DNA of 64,000 nt from Lepturacanthus savala. Taxonomy: Eukaryota; Chordata; Actinopteri; Scombriformes; Trichiuridae. The DNA lies in the NCBI GenBank assembly GCA_030544235.1, contig CM060464.1, positions 21,879,652 through 21,943,651 on the forward strand. Direction: 5' to 3'. The position numbers and the translations under genes were made by a program. Under the pieces are notes generated by a model. It had not been told where the DNA came from, made no database searches, and was given only the letters and a program-made list of their open reading frames with translations. The first letter of the stretch is position 1, and every line of letters begins with the position of its first letter. Positions 35,881 through 47,478 of the stretch are shown piece after piece.

Positions 35881-36219
35881 AAAGTGCAGGTTGTTTGCTA
35901 CTCCATATCTTATCGTTTATATCTTCTCATAGATTTTATACCTTCTCTCTGTAATATTTTTCCTGATCTGGCACCGCAGATAAAGTTGGTTTGTATGATT
36001 TTTTTTTATGTTACTGGAAAAAAACACATTTTGACTGCTTGTGTTGAAAGTTGCAATTATATGATAGATGTTGTATGAATAAATTAATATCATTATTGTT
36101 AATAGACTGTTATATTTTAAAGGGAAGTTGTGGTTAGTAAAGGCTAGAAAAAGTATTTTACATAGGGGAGACCAGGGCTTGTTGTCACTTTTCACACTCA
36201 TATTTCTTGGAATCAATAT

Positions 36220-36221
<2 letters not shown>
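35881..36221. other. No gene seen
   Basis: AT-rich spacer. Confidence 0.5.

Positions 36222-36257
<36 letters not shown>
36222..36257. repeat. (TA)n microsatellite
   Basis: 36-bp TA array. Confidence 0.95.
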
Positions 36258-36262
<5 letters not shown>

Positions 36263-36397
36263 CAAATAGAGAATGTGAACATGTGACATGTTGCCCTATC
36301 ATTCTATCATTCGGGGGGTAAAATGTCACACATTTTGCAACTACTAAAACAAGCACAAAATTATTGCTGTTGTTTTTCTTTAGTTGAAGGTTAACAT

Positions 36398-36756
36398 GGT
36401 GCAGGGGTTAGCGCTGTTGCCTCACAGCAAGAAGGTCACAGGTTCAAGACCTCCTTGGTCCTGGGTCTGGGACCTTTCTGTGTGGAGTTTGCATGTTCTC
36501 CCCGTGTCTGCGTGGGTTTTCACCAGGTACTCCGGCTTCCTCCCACAGTCCAAAAACATGCTGAGGTTAATTGGAGACTCTAAATTGCCCGTAGGTGTGA
36601 GTGTGTGAGTGAATGGTGTGTGTGCCCCACGATTGGCTGGCGACCATCTGGGGTGTATCCCTGCCTCTCGTCGTAACGTGCTGGGATTGGCTCCAGCAGA
36701 CCCCTGCGACCCTAATGAGGAACAAGCAGGTATAGAAAATGACTGACTGACTGACT
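36398..36756 (+). mobile_element. tRNA-headed SINE with 12-bp TSD
   Basis: Starts at GGTGCAGGGGTTAGCGCTGT, so about 12 bases of the head are missing. It has a perfect B box (GGTTCAAGACC) and ends in GACTGACTGACT. The 12-bp duplication GAAGGTTAACAT is exact at 36386-36397 and 36757-36768. Low divergence from the 41834 copy suggests recent activity. Confidence 0.9.
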
Positions 36757-36768
36757 GAAGGTTAACAT

Positions 36769-37988
36769 TGAAGTCTGGAACAATGTCTATCATTGAGCTT
36801 TAAAAGTCATTGAACATGGTTAATGAACTAACTTTAACACAAAATAATATGCAACATGCACTGGATTGTCATTCTTAGGAACAGCTGTTGTGTTATTACT
36901 CTCAGCATCAAATATCTGTTTTATCTTTCTTAAACTCAAAGTTTGGACTACAAAAGAAAAGCATCGACAGACACGCATGACAACTAGCCCCAAAATGACT
37001 GATAGATGTTGCCCCAAACTAGCATCTTTGATAAAGGTAGCTCTAGCTTTAAAGTTAGCTGAAAAGAGGACAATGACTTGGGTATGACAGGATGCCTTAG
37101 TCTCTCCTCTAACAAGTCCCCTGTTAGGATTTGTATCTGAAAGAAGCTCATTTGAAAATACATCAAGTTGATATTTCTTTTTACTTTAGGTTGTGCAAAC
37201 TGGTTAATTGGTGCTCACCTCGATTCCAAATCCATTATAAAATGTATCTTTTGAGACAGGACATGACACCCGACCATGTAAAGGGAAAACAATAGTATTC
37301 AACTTCTTAGTTGCACCCTAATTGCAATGTGACAACTTACCCATGCAACAACAATCCCCAGTCTCCCCTACTGAGTCTGTCTGCTTTGGATTCCATATTC
37401 CATTCCACATAATGAACATACCATCATATATCAACATATTGAGAGTTTTATCTCACTTAAAACTTGAGCATTATGAAATGTCAGTGACTGATTTGTCTCT
37501 CAATAAAGATGATTCACTGGACTCCCCATCGAGTCCAGTCACTGGTAGTGCTGAGAAGATGCAGGGACTCGGATCGAGGCGTCCAGTGAACTTCAGGAGT
37601 GATGACTGGATGTGAATGGGGTGGAGGCAGGTGTGAGCCACTGAAATGACAGCTGGCAGCTACAAGAGGAGAGGAGACAGATTTTAAGATTTGACAGCTA
37701 GGATGTGATTGGCTTACAGCTCACAAGGCAACATATGATTGGCAAGACTAATATAGTTATAGACGCCCTTATTAGCTGACTCTAGAGGGGGGAAAAGAAT
37801 GTAAAGGGGAGGAGACAAACGGAAACTTGAATGAATGAGAACCAGTGTCTTCCTGTCTGAACTTACACTTAACGTCATAAGCCTACACACATAAATACAC
37901 ACACCTACGTATGCACATTATACTGCATATAGGTTTCGGGTAATGTGAAAAAACTGGTATTGTGTGTATTTCACCTCAGGACGAAATG
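36769..37988. other. No gene seen
   Basis: Intron-like sequence. The 97-codon plus-strand frame at 37322-37615 has no recognisable domain. Confidence 0.5.
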
Positions 37989-38021
37989 TACACTACCGTT
38001 CAACAGTTTGAAGTTATTAGT
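37989..38021 (+). mobile_element. Isolated Tc1-like terminal repeat
   Basis: TACACTACCGTTCAACAGTT matches the terminal repeat of the 13331 MITE. No matching interior or second end nearby. Confidence 0.55.
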
Positions 38022-38741
38022 TTAACAAGTTATAATTACCTTTGATAATTATAAATTATCACAAATAACAAACCTGCTCTGAATAAAGAACATAAATACA
38101 TATATTATACAAGTCACAGCTGGCGTGAATGGCTTCCTTATGCAGAAATCAAGGTTGGGGTGGACATGATCATTCCAGCAATTCCCTCAAATTAAACGAT
38201 CATGCGTTTGCGTCGTTGTCTGCAAAACGGCCCATTGGAGCATAATATGCAGCTTTACAAATCACTGGTAAAATTTTATGATGTGACAACACTGTCGTAA
38301 AAGTCTGTCGATTTCCGCGTCTTTCTCAGACGCATCAATTGATGTGCACTGGAGCTTAACGATGAAAAAAGCTGTGCGAAAATCTTCCCAGAGAAAGAAA
38401 TTGCTTTGATAATGTGTTTGTAAATAACGTTTTCCAATGAAAATGTAGGAATGTTACAATGTAAATCTGAAAAAAAAAAAAAAAAAAAAAATGCATATTA
38501 TAGCCAGAAATTTCAGCAGCCTTCTCCATTGTGGCATCGTCGCATTCCTTTTTTTTCCTTTCTTTTTTATATTTTATTTTATTGGCCTCCTGCCATCTAT
38601 TTAACTATGTAGCCATCTGCCCAACAAAGAAGTCGCCTTATATTGACGTCACATCTCCGGGACATGAATATTGCATCTGCTAGATGGCGTCTGTCACTCA
38701 AACGTAACTATCGGCCGTTTTTGGGGAATGACTTTACAAAC
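38022..38741. other. No gene seen; 22-base A run
   Basis: A run of 22 A lies at 38470-38491. No gene recognised. Confidence 0.5.
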
Positions 38742-38945
38742 TACGCTACCGTTCAAAAGTTTGATGTCACTTAGAAATTTCCTTATTTTTGAAAGAAAGG
38801 CACTGTTTTTTCACTGAAGATAACTTTAAACTAATCAGAAATATACTCTATACATTGCCAATATGGTAAATGACTATTCTAGCTGTCTGTTTTTGGTGCA
38901 ATATCGACAGATATAGGTGGATAGAGGCCCATTTCCAGCAACTAA
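38742..38945 (+). mobile_element. Tc1/mariner-like MITE, 3'-truncated
   Basis: Starts with CTACCGTTCAAAAGTTTGAT and follows the 13331 copy through GGTAAATGACTATTCTAGCT to ATAGAGGCCCATTTCCAGCA, then stops. Confidence 0.75.
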
Positions 38946-40149
38946 AAATGACAGGTTAACCTGTTTGTCCTCTGGGGAATGTCTTTTTCATTCCCCTTGG
39001 CTCATCAGAAAATAGCAACCGTGTGTCGGCGTGTGCCTGTGGACAATAAGAAACAATGGAGGCTTCTTCGATCCCAGAGCGTACCGCTTTCTCGCTCTTT
39101 CTTTTCCTCCCATTCCCTTCCTTCTTCTCTCTCTCCATTTGTCTCCGTCAACCCCTCTTCACAGCAACCCCAGCTTCATTAATGGAGAGAATAGGAGAGA
39201 GAAATATAGTTTTTACTTTCATTGGACCAGAGTGCAAACTCTTAACAGGGATTTATGAGCGTTACGGTTAACATGCATGAAGGAGAAAATATGAATTTTA
39301 GTGATACAGACTGAATTTATATACGAGGTTTAAGGCCGGTATCTTTGTTTGTTGAAGTCTGACAAAGAGATAATTTGGAAAATGGGTTTTATTTGCGTAG
39401 CCACACTGTGTCAACTGCAGCTGTAACATTATAATGCTGAGCTGCACCTCCTCCTCAGCCAGAGAGTCCGCACTGGCACTGGCTCTGGAGACTCTTGACT
39501 CTTGCCACAGTCTGAATAAAGCTATAAGACTCATGCTCAAATTGTCTTTTTTTCTTGCCAGAAGGTTGCTCTCTGTGTTCTGGCTGCCAGTTTATGATTT
39601 TCAGGGATAATATGTCTCAGATCAGCCTATTGCGGAGCTGAATGTGTGTCCCTGACCATGAAAAATGTGATTATAGGGCCATTTAAACAATGAAGACAGT
39701 GAGGGCTGATCCATGCAAATACATTGGTCCGATTATAAAACTCTCTAGTTAGTTTATCCACGTTAATATGCGTGAAGTACTGATTCACTGGCTTATGAAT
39801 TGTCCAATTGTTGGTTTTAATAAAACATTTCAAAGGTATCATATTTACCTGGAGAGGCTGGATTATGCAGCGATTGTTCGGCACGTGCGTCCTACCAGTC
39901 TACTTTTAAAAAATGTGTTGGTAAAAAGAATGTAAATCCATTTTGAATTCAGTCTGAAAGCACAAATTCTAAATGTCTGTGAGCTGCTGAGTTATTGTCA
40001 AGTTAAAGCAAAAGTCCAGTTCTTTCGAATTCTTACTCTTTGGGAAGATACATGCAAATTTTATTGATACTTAAGTTACTGTTTTGTTCATTCTTCTTAC
40101 TGCACCAAAGTTACATAAAAAAAACACTAAATAACACATAAAACTCCAA
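38946..40149. other. No gene seen
   Basis: Pyrimidine-rich at 39085-39165, giving low-complexity Ser/Phe/Leu frames. Otherwise ordinary. Confidence 0.45.
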
Positions 40150-40238
40150 ATCCAAAAGCATTAAAACTTGCTCACATAACACATGTGCATACATACATGG
40201 TAGATTAGCTTTAACATTATTCAATGTGATAAGAAATT
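40150..40238 (-). pseudogene. LINE reverse-transcriptase remnant, 3' part
   Basis: On the minus strand, the sequence next to the Harbinger insertion reads KFLITLNNVKANL. It continues in frame from the LINE segment at 41296-41700 once the inserted element and one TAA are ignored. It corresponds to the C-terminal end of the reverse-transcriptase ORF. The extent below 40200 is uncertain. Confidence 0.65.
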
Positions 40239-40439
40239 TAAGGTTTCACACCAAAAGCCTCATTTATGCTGCACGTACAGACAATATTCTATACGCCCAT
40301 TTCAGACGTTGTTACTGTCACTGCCCACATCTTTTTATGCATTGTGGCATGATGTTATACATCTACAAAAGGCAGGTCAAAGTCAAAAGTTTATAACAAT
40401 GATCATGATGAATATGGAGGAGATCTTGATAATGTATCT

Positions 40440-40740
40440 TAAATAAAAGAAGACTGTTAAAAGGCGGTGGTTGGTACGGCCATCAATTCATCACAGCTGG
40501 AGGATGGAGAATTTTTTCTAGTCCTTCCTATGTGATTTGCTCACACGAACAGCTTTTTCAATATTTCTGGATGTCAGCTGGAATATTCGATGACTCGTTG
40601 CGGCGCCAAACATCCAAAAACTTTCTCAGCCCCTGTGAGTGTGGCGGAGAGGATAGCTGTCATCCTGCATGTTTCCATCACAGGAATTGTCGATTTCTTC
40701 TCTCGCACACTGGATCTGGGCTACGTATTGGGTAGTAACA
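40440..40740 (+). pseudogene. HARBI1-like transposase N-terminal remnant
   Basis: Three plus-strand frames together carry the N-terminal signature of HARBI1-type nucleases: an RRWLVRP-like start near 40459, then INSSQLEDGEFFLVLPM, then EQLFQYFWMSAGIFDDSLRR (ending near 40605), then HPKTFSAPVSVAERIAVIL (from about 40608). At least two frameshifts and an in-frame TGA (after ...VLPM, near 40532) disable it. The DDE catalytic region is absent. Confidence 0.75.
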
Positions 40741-40898
40741 GCAGGTTCCGCTGTCACACTGAAATTACTGAACCGCGCCAAACTTGCGTGCCAACCGCAT
40801 CAAACCTTCTGAGCCTCAACATTCAACATCACAACAGTCGAAACAACCGCTGGTAACTCCTAAACTCCCAACTGGCAGACCTGCTGGATTCAGTAAAC

Positions 40899-41066
40899 AT
40901 GGAGCAGCATGTAGGGTTAGCTGTTGGCATGGTGTTTCTTTTCTTTATTTATCAGTTGCTCATGGCTCAGCGAGCCGTGCGATATGACGACCATATGAGG
41001 CAGCAAGGCAGAGCTGCCTCACATGCACCAATGAGAGAGAAACAGCACCAGAGGAAAGGACAATGA
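40899..41066 (+). CDS. Small open frame in the Harbinger element, likely non-functional
   Basis: 55 residues. A hydrophobic N-terminal stretch (VGLAVGMVFLFFIYQLLM, residues 5-22) is followed by a basic Arg/Gln/His-rich tail. It lies downstream of the broken transposase remnant. It could be a leftover of an accessory or first-exon coding region. No family recognised. Confidence 0.25.
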   Translation: MEQHVGLAVGMVFLFFIYQLLMAQRAVRYDDHMRQQGRAASHAPMREKQHQRKGQ

Positions 41067-41295
41067 TGAGAGATGCTGAGTTGTTGGTGTTGGTGCAGGC
41101 AATACTTACATTTGGTCAAGTGTTTGGTCTGGTTTGCATTCACACTGCATACTAACCGCAGGGTTTACTTGTAAATGAGCTGCATCATATGTTCATATGA
41201 GCTTTCACACCTGCCCAAACAAAGCGACTATCTGAGGAAACACACTCTGGTCCGTTTAAAGCGGATCAAACAAGGACAGTATGAAAATGACCTAA

Positions 41296-41700
41296 GTTGA
41301 AGTTCTAATTTTATTTTATTCCAAGCATTAGGTGCAGAAAACCTAAACACTTCCTTGACCGGTTCAATTTGTATTCTTTGGGGGCAACAAATGGCAGAAC
41401 ATAGAACGGAGATTGTGACTTCCATGTTTCTTTGTTAAAAGACAAGACAAATAAAATGGAATGATACCCAGGATGTTTTTTTTAAATGAACAGATACTAA
41501 TGAAGGAGGCGTTGAGCACATAAAAATGTCCAGTTAACCTTAGAATATAGTGCACAATGGTGAGTAAAGGGATTGCAGTCAGTAATGAATCTCAGTGCCA
41601 CATGATACACACCATCAAGCATGTAGGGGACACCTAGCAGAAACATTCATATACAACACATCTCCATAGACAATAACAGGCAATTTTCTTTTCACATAAA
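41296..41700 (-). pseudogene. LINE reverse-transcriptase C-terminal remnant
   Basis: Minus-strand frames contain hallmark blocks of a fish non-LTR reverse transcriptase: YGDVLYMNVSA (near 41680), VYHVALRFITDCNPFTHHC followed by ALYSKVNWT (about 41540-41630), and FRFSAPNAWNKIKLELQL (41300-41355). Frameshifts and stops separate them. The frame resumes at 40238 beyond the Harbinger insertion. The clade (L2- or Rex-like) is not determined. The SINE at 41834 lies just upstream. Confidence 0.85.
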
Positions 41701-41833
41701 AAGAAAAGAAAAGTTCTTTCTATAGTAAATTCCTAATGAAAGTTTCAGTTTTTTCAGTGAAAGTAGGAGTGCATTTTTTAAAGAAAAGAATCAGCTTTTG
41801 AAAGAGCATTTCTAGGCAGCTGAAAATAATACT

Positions 41834-42177
41834 TAGTGCTGTTGCCTCACAGCAAGAAGGTCACAGGTTCAAGACCTCCTTGGTCCTGGGTCTGGGACCT
41901 TTCTGTGTGGAGTTTGCATGTTCTCCCCGTGTCTGCGTGAGTTTTCACCAGGTACTCCGGCTTCTTCCCACAGTCCAAAAACATGCTGAGGTTAATTGGT
42001 GACTCTAAATTGCCTGTAGGTGTGAGTGTGTGAGTGAATGGTGTGTGTGTCCCACGATTGGCTGGCGACCATCTGGGGTGTATCCCTGCCTCTCACCGTA
42101 ACACGCTGGGATTGGCTCCAGCAGACCCCTGCGACCCTAATGAGGAATAAGCAGGTATAGAAAATGACTGACTGACC
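41834..42177 (+). mobile_element. tRNA-headed SINE with 12-bp TSD
   Basis: 5'-truncated at TAGTGCTGTTGCCTCACAGC and very similar to 36398-36756. The 12-bp duplication GAAAATAATACT is exact at 41822-41833 and 42178-42189. The tail is GACTGACTGACC. Confidence 0.9.
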
Positions 42178-42189
42178 GAAAATAATACT

Positions 42190-43373
42190 GACAGTATTTT
42201 TTTAATTTGCTCCCCCTTTTAGGCAGATAGCATTAGCCATCACCCATTAGTTATTTAGCTGCCTGTCCCTTCAAGATGAGCATTTAATATGACCTGTCAG
42301 AGTGTAAAGTGGAAGCTAGTTAGCTGAGGTTGCTAACGCCTGTTAAATATTACTAAGACCTGAGTCACACTCGTCCTACCTTCATCTTGTGTACTAAAAG
42401 GAGGCATTATAGCATGTTTTTGTGACTTCAATGCTCTTCACACTAAAATAAAGCGCAACAACGATAGCGTTCCACACAAAGCCTTGACAGTCCTCCAATG
42501 AATAGCAAGCGGATTATCTTACTTGTTACAAGGTAATCAGGAAACAGACAAAAAAGTTTACCCTGAGCCAGCTTTGGATTAATCAAAGCTTTGGATTAAT
42601 CAAAGGAGTCACAATAGGACAGAAAAAGATACTAAACATATTTTTGGACCCCAAATTGTGATTATTCCATTTTTATTCTAATATTAACATTAATTAACAT
42701 TAATATTAACATTTTCAGTTGATGTAAAAAATCACATCCTCTGAAGAACACTAATAAGGTTTTTGAAGGAAGGCGCTGCATATTTTATAACCTGGGTATA
42801 CCCATCCTTCCTTGCATGTGAATTCACTTCGCTCTGCATTTCAGTCGGGAACAGGGAGGGTGCAGCAAGACGATGACGAAACACCAAAGCGACTTTGTTA
42901 ATAACTGTGGATCCAACATAGCGGCAAGTGGTCTAAGTGATTTAGACCGCAAATTTACTTTGAAAAATGAGCAACTTTTGGCTCTAAAATATTTCAATTT
43001 TCTTTTTAAACATGCTTTAATCAAATCCTTAGTTTAAGAATCAGTATCAATTTAAGACCTGCTGTCACCACATGATGGTCTGTAAGTGTGTGTGGGGAAA
43101 ACATGATGAAAACAATTTATTCAGTAGTCACTTTATATTTGCTTACTTTCCACTTACTCTATTTTTTCTACCCACTGGAACTTATTTTGATCAGCAAAAT
43201 GTGCATGTGCACGCATGTGCATGTGTGGAAAAAGAGAGAGTTTGACATACACATTAAAATAAAGGCAGAGTAAGGAGAGAGAGAGAGAGATTTAGAAAGA
43301 GGATCTGGCAACTGAACCAAACCTGTTTATGTAAACATTAATCTTGGCTAAACTGTTGATAGACTGGCTTTAC
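42190..43373. other. No gene seen
   Basis: Intron-like. A local duplication GCTTTGGATTAATCAAA occurs twice at 42571-42604, and ATTAACATTAAT repeats at 42683-42714. Confidence 0.5.
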
Positions 43374-43380
43374 ACACACA

Positions 43381-43419
<39 letters not shown>
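43374..43419. repeat. (CA)n microsatellite
   Basis: CA array with one CAAACA interruption near the start. Confidence 0.95.
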
Positions 43420-43420
<1 letters not shown>

Positions 43421-43629
43421 AACAAGGTAATAGCTTCAATCCCACCTCTCTCAATAGATATACGCCCATGAATACGACACACAGAGAGAAGCGAGGCCGC
43501 TTGTAATTAAGTTCTACATGTGCAAATCCAGTTGTGAAGCATTGCTTATGAGATCGGCTGTATAATCACATCGCCCCAAAAGGGAGAGACCGCTTACTTA
43601 GCATTTAAATAGGTTCCTTCCCCCCTGCG

Positions 43630-43855
43630 ATGGTGTGTGCGTTTGCCTGTGTGTGTGTGTGGGTGTGCAACCCAAATACACACTGCATTGTATTTCATTG
43701 TGCATGCCTCTCTGTGTGTTTGCACGATAAACGATGCCATGTTTGTGCATGTGCATCATAATGCATAATTCTAGTGTGTGTTTCTGTGTGGGTGTGAGGA
43801 TGTGCGATAAACATATTGCTATGTGTGGTTTGCGCATGTGTGTGTGTGTGTGTGC
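43630..43855. repeat. TG-rich region
   Basis: Short TG arrays at 43648-43670 and 43838-43855, separated by TGTGCATG-type sequence. The 91-codon minus-strand frame is His/Thr low-complexity. Confidence 0.7.
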
Positions 43856-43869
43856 AATAAATCTTGCCT

Positions 43870-44240
43870 GCACATTATTTCTTATGGGTCCCAGCGGAAC
43901 GTTGTAGTGTCAATAGAGCAGTTTTTAAAAGGGATGCAGGGGGAATATCAAAGGAAATAAACTGCGAGTGTGTTTCCTCCGCTCTGGCGCGGCCCACAGA
44001 GAACCGGCGGTTCCCTTTAGAAACCGTCGCTTTTAAGAGTTCACGTTAAAGTCAGAGTTAGGGCCGCGTGATTAAGGATTTGTGAATTAATCTGTGTTGA
44101 TTGACTATTCCTCAGAGCAAAATACATCACGGTGCCATTGTTCTTGGTGCGTGTATATGAAAGCGTTCCCCACCGGGGAGATTGCAAAGGCAGCCTTCAC
44201 ACGGTGGCATTGTTAATGAAATAAATCATAATGTCAGCTT
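43870..44240. other. Candidate conserved noncoding element
   Basis: Complex GC-balanced sequence with CpGs (CTCTGGCGCGGCCC, ACCGGCGG), then GCGTGATTAAGG, GTGAATTAATCTG, CATTGTTCTTGG and GGCATTGTTAATG. Mixed homeodomain- and SOX-like motifs suggest a regulatory element. Not provable here. Confidence 0.25.
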
Positions 44241-46844
44241 GTTGTCCTGGAGCCCATCTAGGCTCCTCCTGCTCAGGGATTTGGCCTCCTGAAACTCAGC
44301 AGTTGTATTTTCCTCTCTCCCTCCCTGTTTATTTCACTTTCACCCTGCAGCACCCTCCATCTCCAATAATGGATTATTTGATTACTTTTGCACTTCCATT
44401 AGATTGCATTTATTTTATATTATTTAAATTGTATTATTATAATTATTTTATTAGTGTTTTATTAGTATTAGTATTCATTTTTATTTTGTTATTTATTTAT
44501 TTTTGCAGTTTTTTTAGTCTGTTAGTCTTACTGAGTGATAGTATGACTGGAAACACTCTCGCTCTTTTTTTCTCTCCATTGGGCTCCAGAAACGTCTGGG
44601 TCTGGCTCTTCACCAGTGAGTATCACTATAAATTATTCACAGTATTTATGCTTTACTTTTACCCTAAAAACTCTGAAAACTGTGTTTCAAAGTAATGATG
44701 TGAAATTGCAAGAGCAGTAAAAAAAAAAAAATATCTCAACTACTTGAAACTGCAGACTGTGGGTGTTTTTACCAGTAAAAAAGGCTGATGTTACAGGGAC
44801 AAAGATCTCAGCCTTACTCATGTGTATACAGTGTATTTCATATATCGCCATGAAGGCTGAAATTATCCGTATTGGCCTTGTTATGATGGTCCCAGTAAAA
44901 ACGGGCAGAGTCGTAAGTGCAGTTATTGCAGAAAGTGGCTTGATAACAACAGTTAAACAAGAAGGAAACAAGAGGAAAATATATATTTTTGGAGTTTGCA
45001 TTTGGACGATGTGATCTCAGGTGTTCAGGATGGCTTTAACCAGGTCGGTTTTCTGATTGATCAATCATTTTTAACTCACTCAATACTTGGTTACAACTGA
45101 TTAATGATTAATTCTGCTCTAATTTAGACCATAAAACAAAAATGGCATACATAACACCGCAAAGACCTAACAGAACACAACCATTCAACCAAACTCTAGG
45201 CATATTTCCACTATGTTTTTGCCTTTAGGTTGGGCAATGAGAACCAGCTCCAAAATACAAATCTGAAAAATTCATTAAATTCTCAGGGGTAAGTCCACAT
45301 ATTTTACACATTCAAAGTCCTTGATGTCGAGTGCTGTCAGGAGTTGAGATCCACTGCACATGTGGAAGAAAAAAAGTACTATTAAAACCAGATCTGATGA
45401 ATTCCCTTAAGAGATATCACTTGAATCAGTGCCAGACTACAAGTTTGTCTCAACAGAAATGGTCTATATGCTTCAAGGCAATATAGAGACAATCAAGTCA
45501 GGCAGGAACCTCCAGAGACTTTGTGTCCACAGTCATACCGATCTTGCATTAATTGCTGTAAGATGGAAACCACCTCATAAACCTGACATATCACATTGAT
45601 GCCTCACATTCCTCGATGTCATTTATTTAGAAATATCCACAGATCATAATGCCGACCAGAAACTTTTTTTTTCCTCTGGTTTGAAGCAGCAGAAAAAAAT
45701 CAAACTGAACTTGAAAGTTGAATTGCTTTTACTTTTACCGCATTGCTGTGTTTTTTCCCTTGTTTCCCCTTTTTTAAAATTGTATTATTAATGTTATTGT
45801 TATTACTATTAACTAGTAGCATTCATTTTATGAGATATGCAACCACCTGTTTGGTTTCACTAGTTCCTGCTGTTATTTTTGTTTATCAGTTGGTCTTTTA
45901 GGCCCTGGGTGGGGAAAAAGGGCAATGAATAATGTATTATCGCTGTTATTTCCGACTGCTATAAATATTTCATTATACTTAAAAGAACAATAAAATAATA
46001 AAAAAAAGGAATTTCCAGAGACCTGTCTTATTTAATATGTTCTTTCTGTCTGGTGCTGACACTCACTTTTAAATAACTTCTAACCACTGGTTCATAAATT
46101 TAAACTATTCTGTTAAACACAGTTTCAGTTTTGGTATGCTTTTACATCATTTTACAGTTTTATGTTATTGTTTAGTTTGCATTTTCACATAATTTGTTGC
46201 AGCACTCAAATTTGTTGTTTTGCCGTTGGCTTTGGCCACAGCAGCCTGTGTTAGCTTGAGGAATAAAGTAGCAGCTAACACGGCTAACTGCTTTGAATTC
46301 TAGCAAAAGTGCTGGGAAGCAACATGATGAAAGCGCTGCTGCTGCATGAGCGCTGTGATAAATAAGTCTGTGGAAGTTTAACTTTGAATAACTTTAATGT
46401 CAAACGGCTACCTTCTCTGTGCAAACAAACCGTGTTGACTGAGAAAGCATCCGGCAGGGAGTGAAGGTCAGGGCAGGGCTGAAACACTGACCGCTAACGA
46501 GGTGGAACTAACGGCTGCTTGATTGCAAAGGAGGAACAGGTGTGAGTGGCGGGCAGGTTGACCAGATTGAGTGCAGAGGGCAGAGATTTGGAGCAGGAAA
46601 CATACAGCAGGTGTCATCTAGATGACAGCGTGACAACATATACTTCCATAGTCTCAACCCTACCACTGGTATTACCTTTGTGTTCTTTGTCATGTTGGGA
46701 GTGGGTCAAACAGCCAATCAGAGGTAGAACAGAGGTGACTCCAGCCCGAACGACCTGGCCCTTATGCCCAATACATTAAAGGGATGTACAGCAGATGTAA
46801 AAAATAAAATGTAAAGTCAAATAGAAGTGTTTCGGAGGCTCGGA
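44241..46844. other. No gene seen; AT-rich low complexity at 44395-44520
   Basis: The 154-codon plus-strand frame 44231-44695 is hydrophobic only because it crosses a T-rich ATTATTA tract. Around 46240-46780 the sequence is more complex but has no recognised exon. Confidence 0.5.
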
Positions 46845-47003
46845 ACACGGTTCAAAACAAACAGATTACAGATCAATAGTCTATTTTTTGTCCCATCATC
46901 AGCCTGATGATCGATTTTAGCTGAATCAGGTCAGTTGTTGCCCACAATAGATAGAAGACTATTGATCGGTGAGTGCAGGTATTCTGTTTGTTCTGAGGCG
47001 TGC
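46845..47003. repeat. Fold-back inverted repeat
   Basis: Left arm AAACAAACAGATTACAGATC then AATAGTCT (46855-46882). The right arm AGACTATTGATC...GTATTCTGTTTGTTCTGAGG (46957-46998) is its imperfect complement. The loop contains ATCATCAGCCTGATGAT. The transcript could form a long hairpin. It probably derives from a nonautonomous DNA transposon. Confidence 0.65.
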
Positions 47004-47008
47004 ATCAT

Positions 47009-47478
47009 GTTGTGACGATTTTGGGGTCCGTGTAGCTTGGAGTGAGAAGGTGGGTAGAGATTCAAGTCGACACAAGTGTGGGATTTCATAAAATGCTTGT
47101 CGTTTATTCGTACTCAAACTTAAAAACACTCCAACCTTACCAAGTCCAGTTGTATGGCTGCTATATCTTCATACATGAATAAAAATAGTTCCCGGACTTA
47201 ATATCATCACTTGAGTTGAGAGAGAAAAAACAGGAACTCGTAGATATACATCTGACCAGAGTGGTCATGTTAAAGGCACATTTCATATATTCGACCCTTA
47301 CAATGTGTAGGAAACAATGTTGCAGGGCGAGTTACTTATTCATTGACACTTAAATTAACATTGTAAAGTGACTAGTTACTTTTAAATCTGGCTTTGAACC
47401 TTTTAAAAATGTGATCGCAACTGTCTCCCAAAAAAATGCCGCTAAATCCTGGAGGTCCTCATAAATAACGTTTTCACA
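47009..47478. other. No gene seen
   Basis: No recognisable feature. The block 47015-47110 looks repeat-like (TTTTGGGGTCCGTGTAGC) but I could not place it. Confidence 0.45.

Larger units (their letters stand above)
40242..41292. mobile_element. PIF/Harbinger element inserted in a LINE
   Basis: About 1,050 bp flanked by TAA on both sides (40239-40241 and 41293-41295). The left end is GGTTTCACACCAAAAGCC and the right end AGTATGAAAATGACC; the inverted ends match only partly. Inside are remnants of a HARBI1-type transposase N-terminal region (40440-40740) and a 55-codon frame (40899-41066). The catalytic part is missing, so it is a deletion derivative. Confidence 0.7.

Noticed and set aside
36422..36793. 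123-codon minus-strand frame
   Set aside because: Lies within the SINE at 36398-36756. The same peptide pieces recur at every copy of the repeat.
44231..44695. 154-codon plus-strand frame with apparent membrane segments
   Set aside because: Hydrophobicity comes from a T-rich ATTATT low-complexity tract. No recognisable family.
45030..45150. Possible extra copy of the ATTAATC repeat family
   Set aside because: Contains GATTAATGATTAATTC and CCATAAAACAAAAATGG, but block order does not match the other copies.
47013..47300. Possible LTR or other retroelement
   Set aside because: Repeat-like wording, but no TG...CA ends, TATA/AATAAA order or duplication could be defined.
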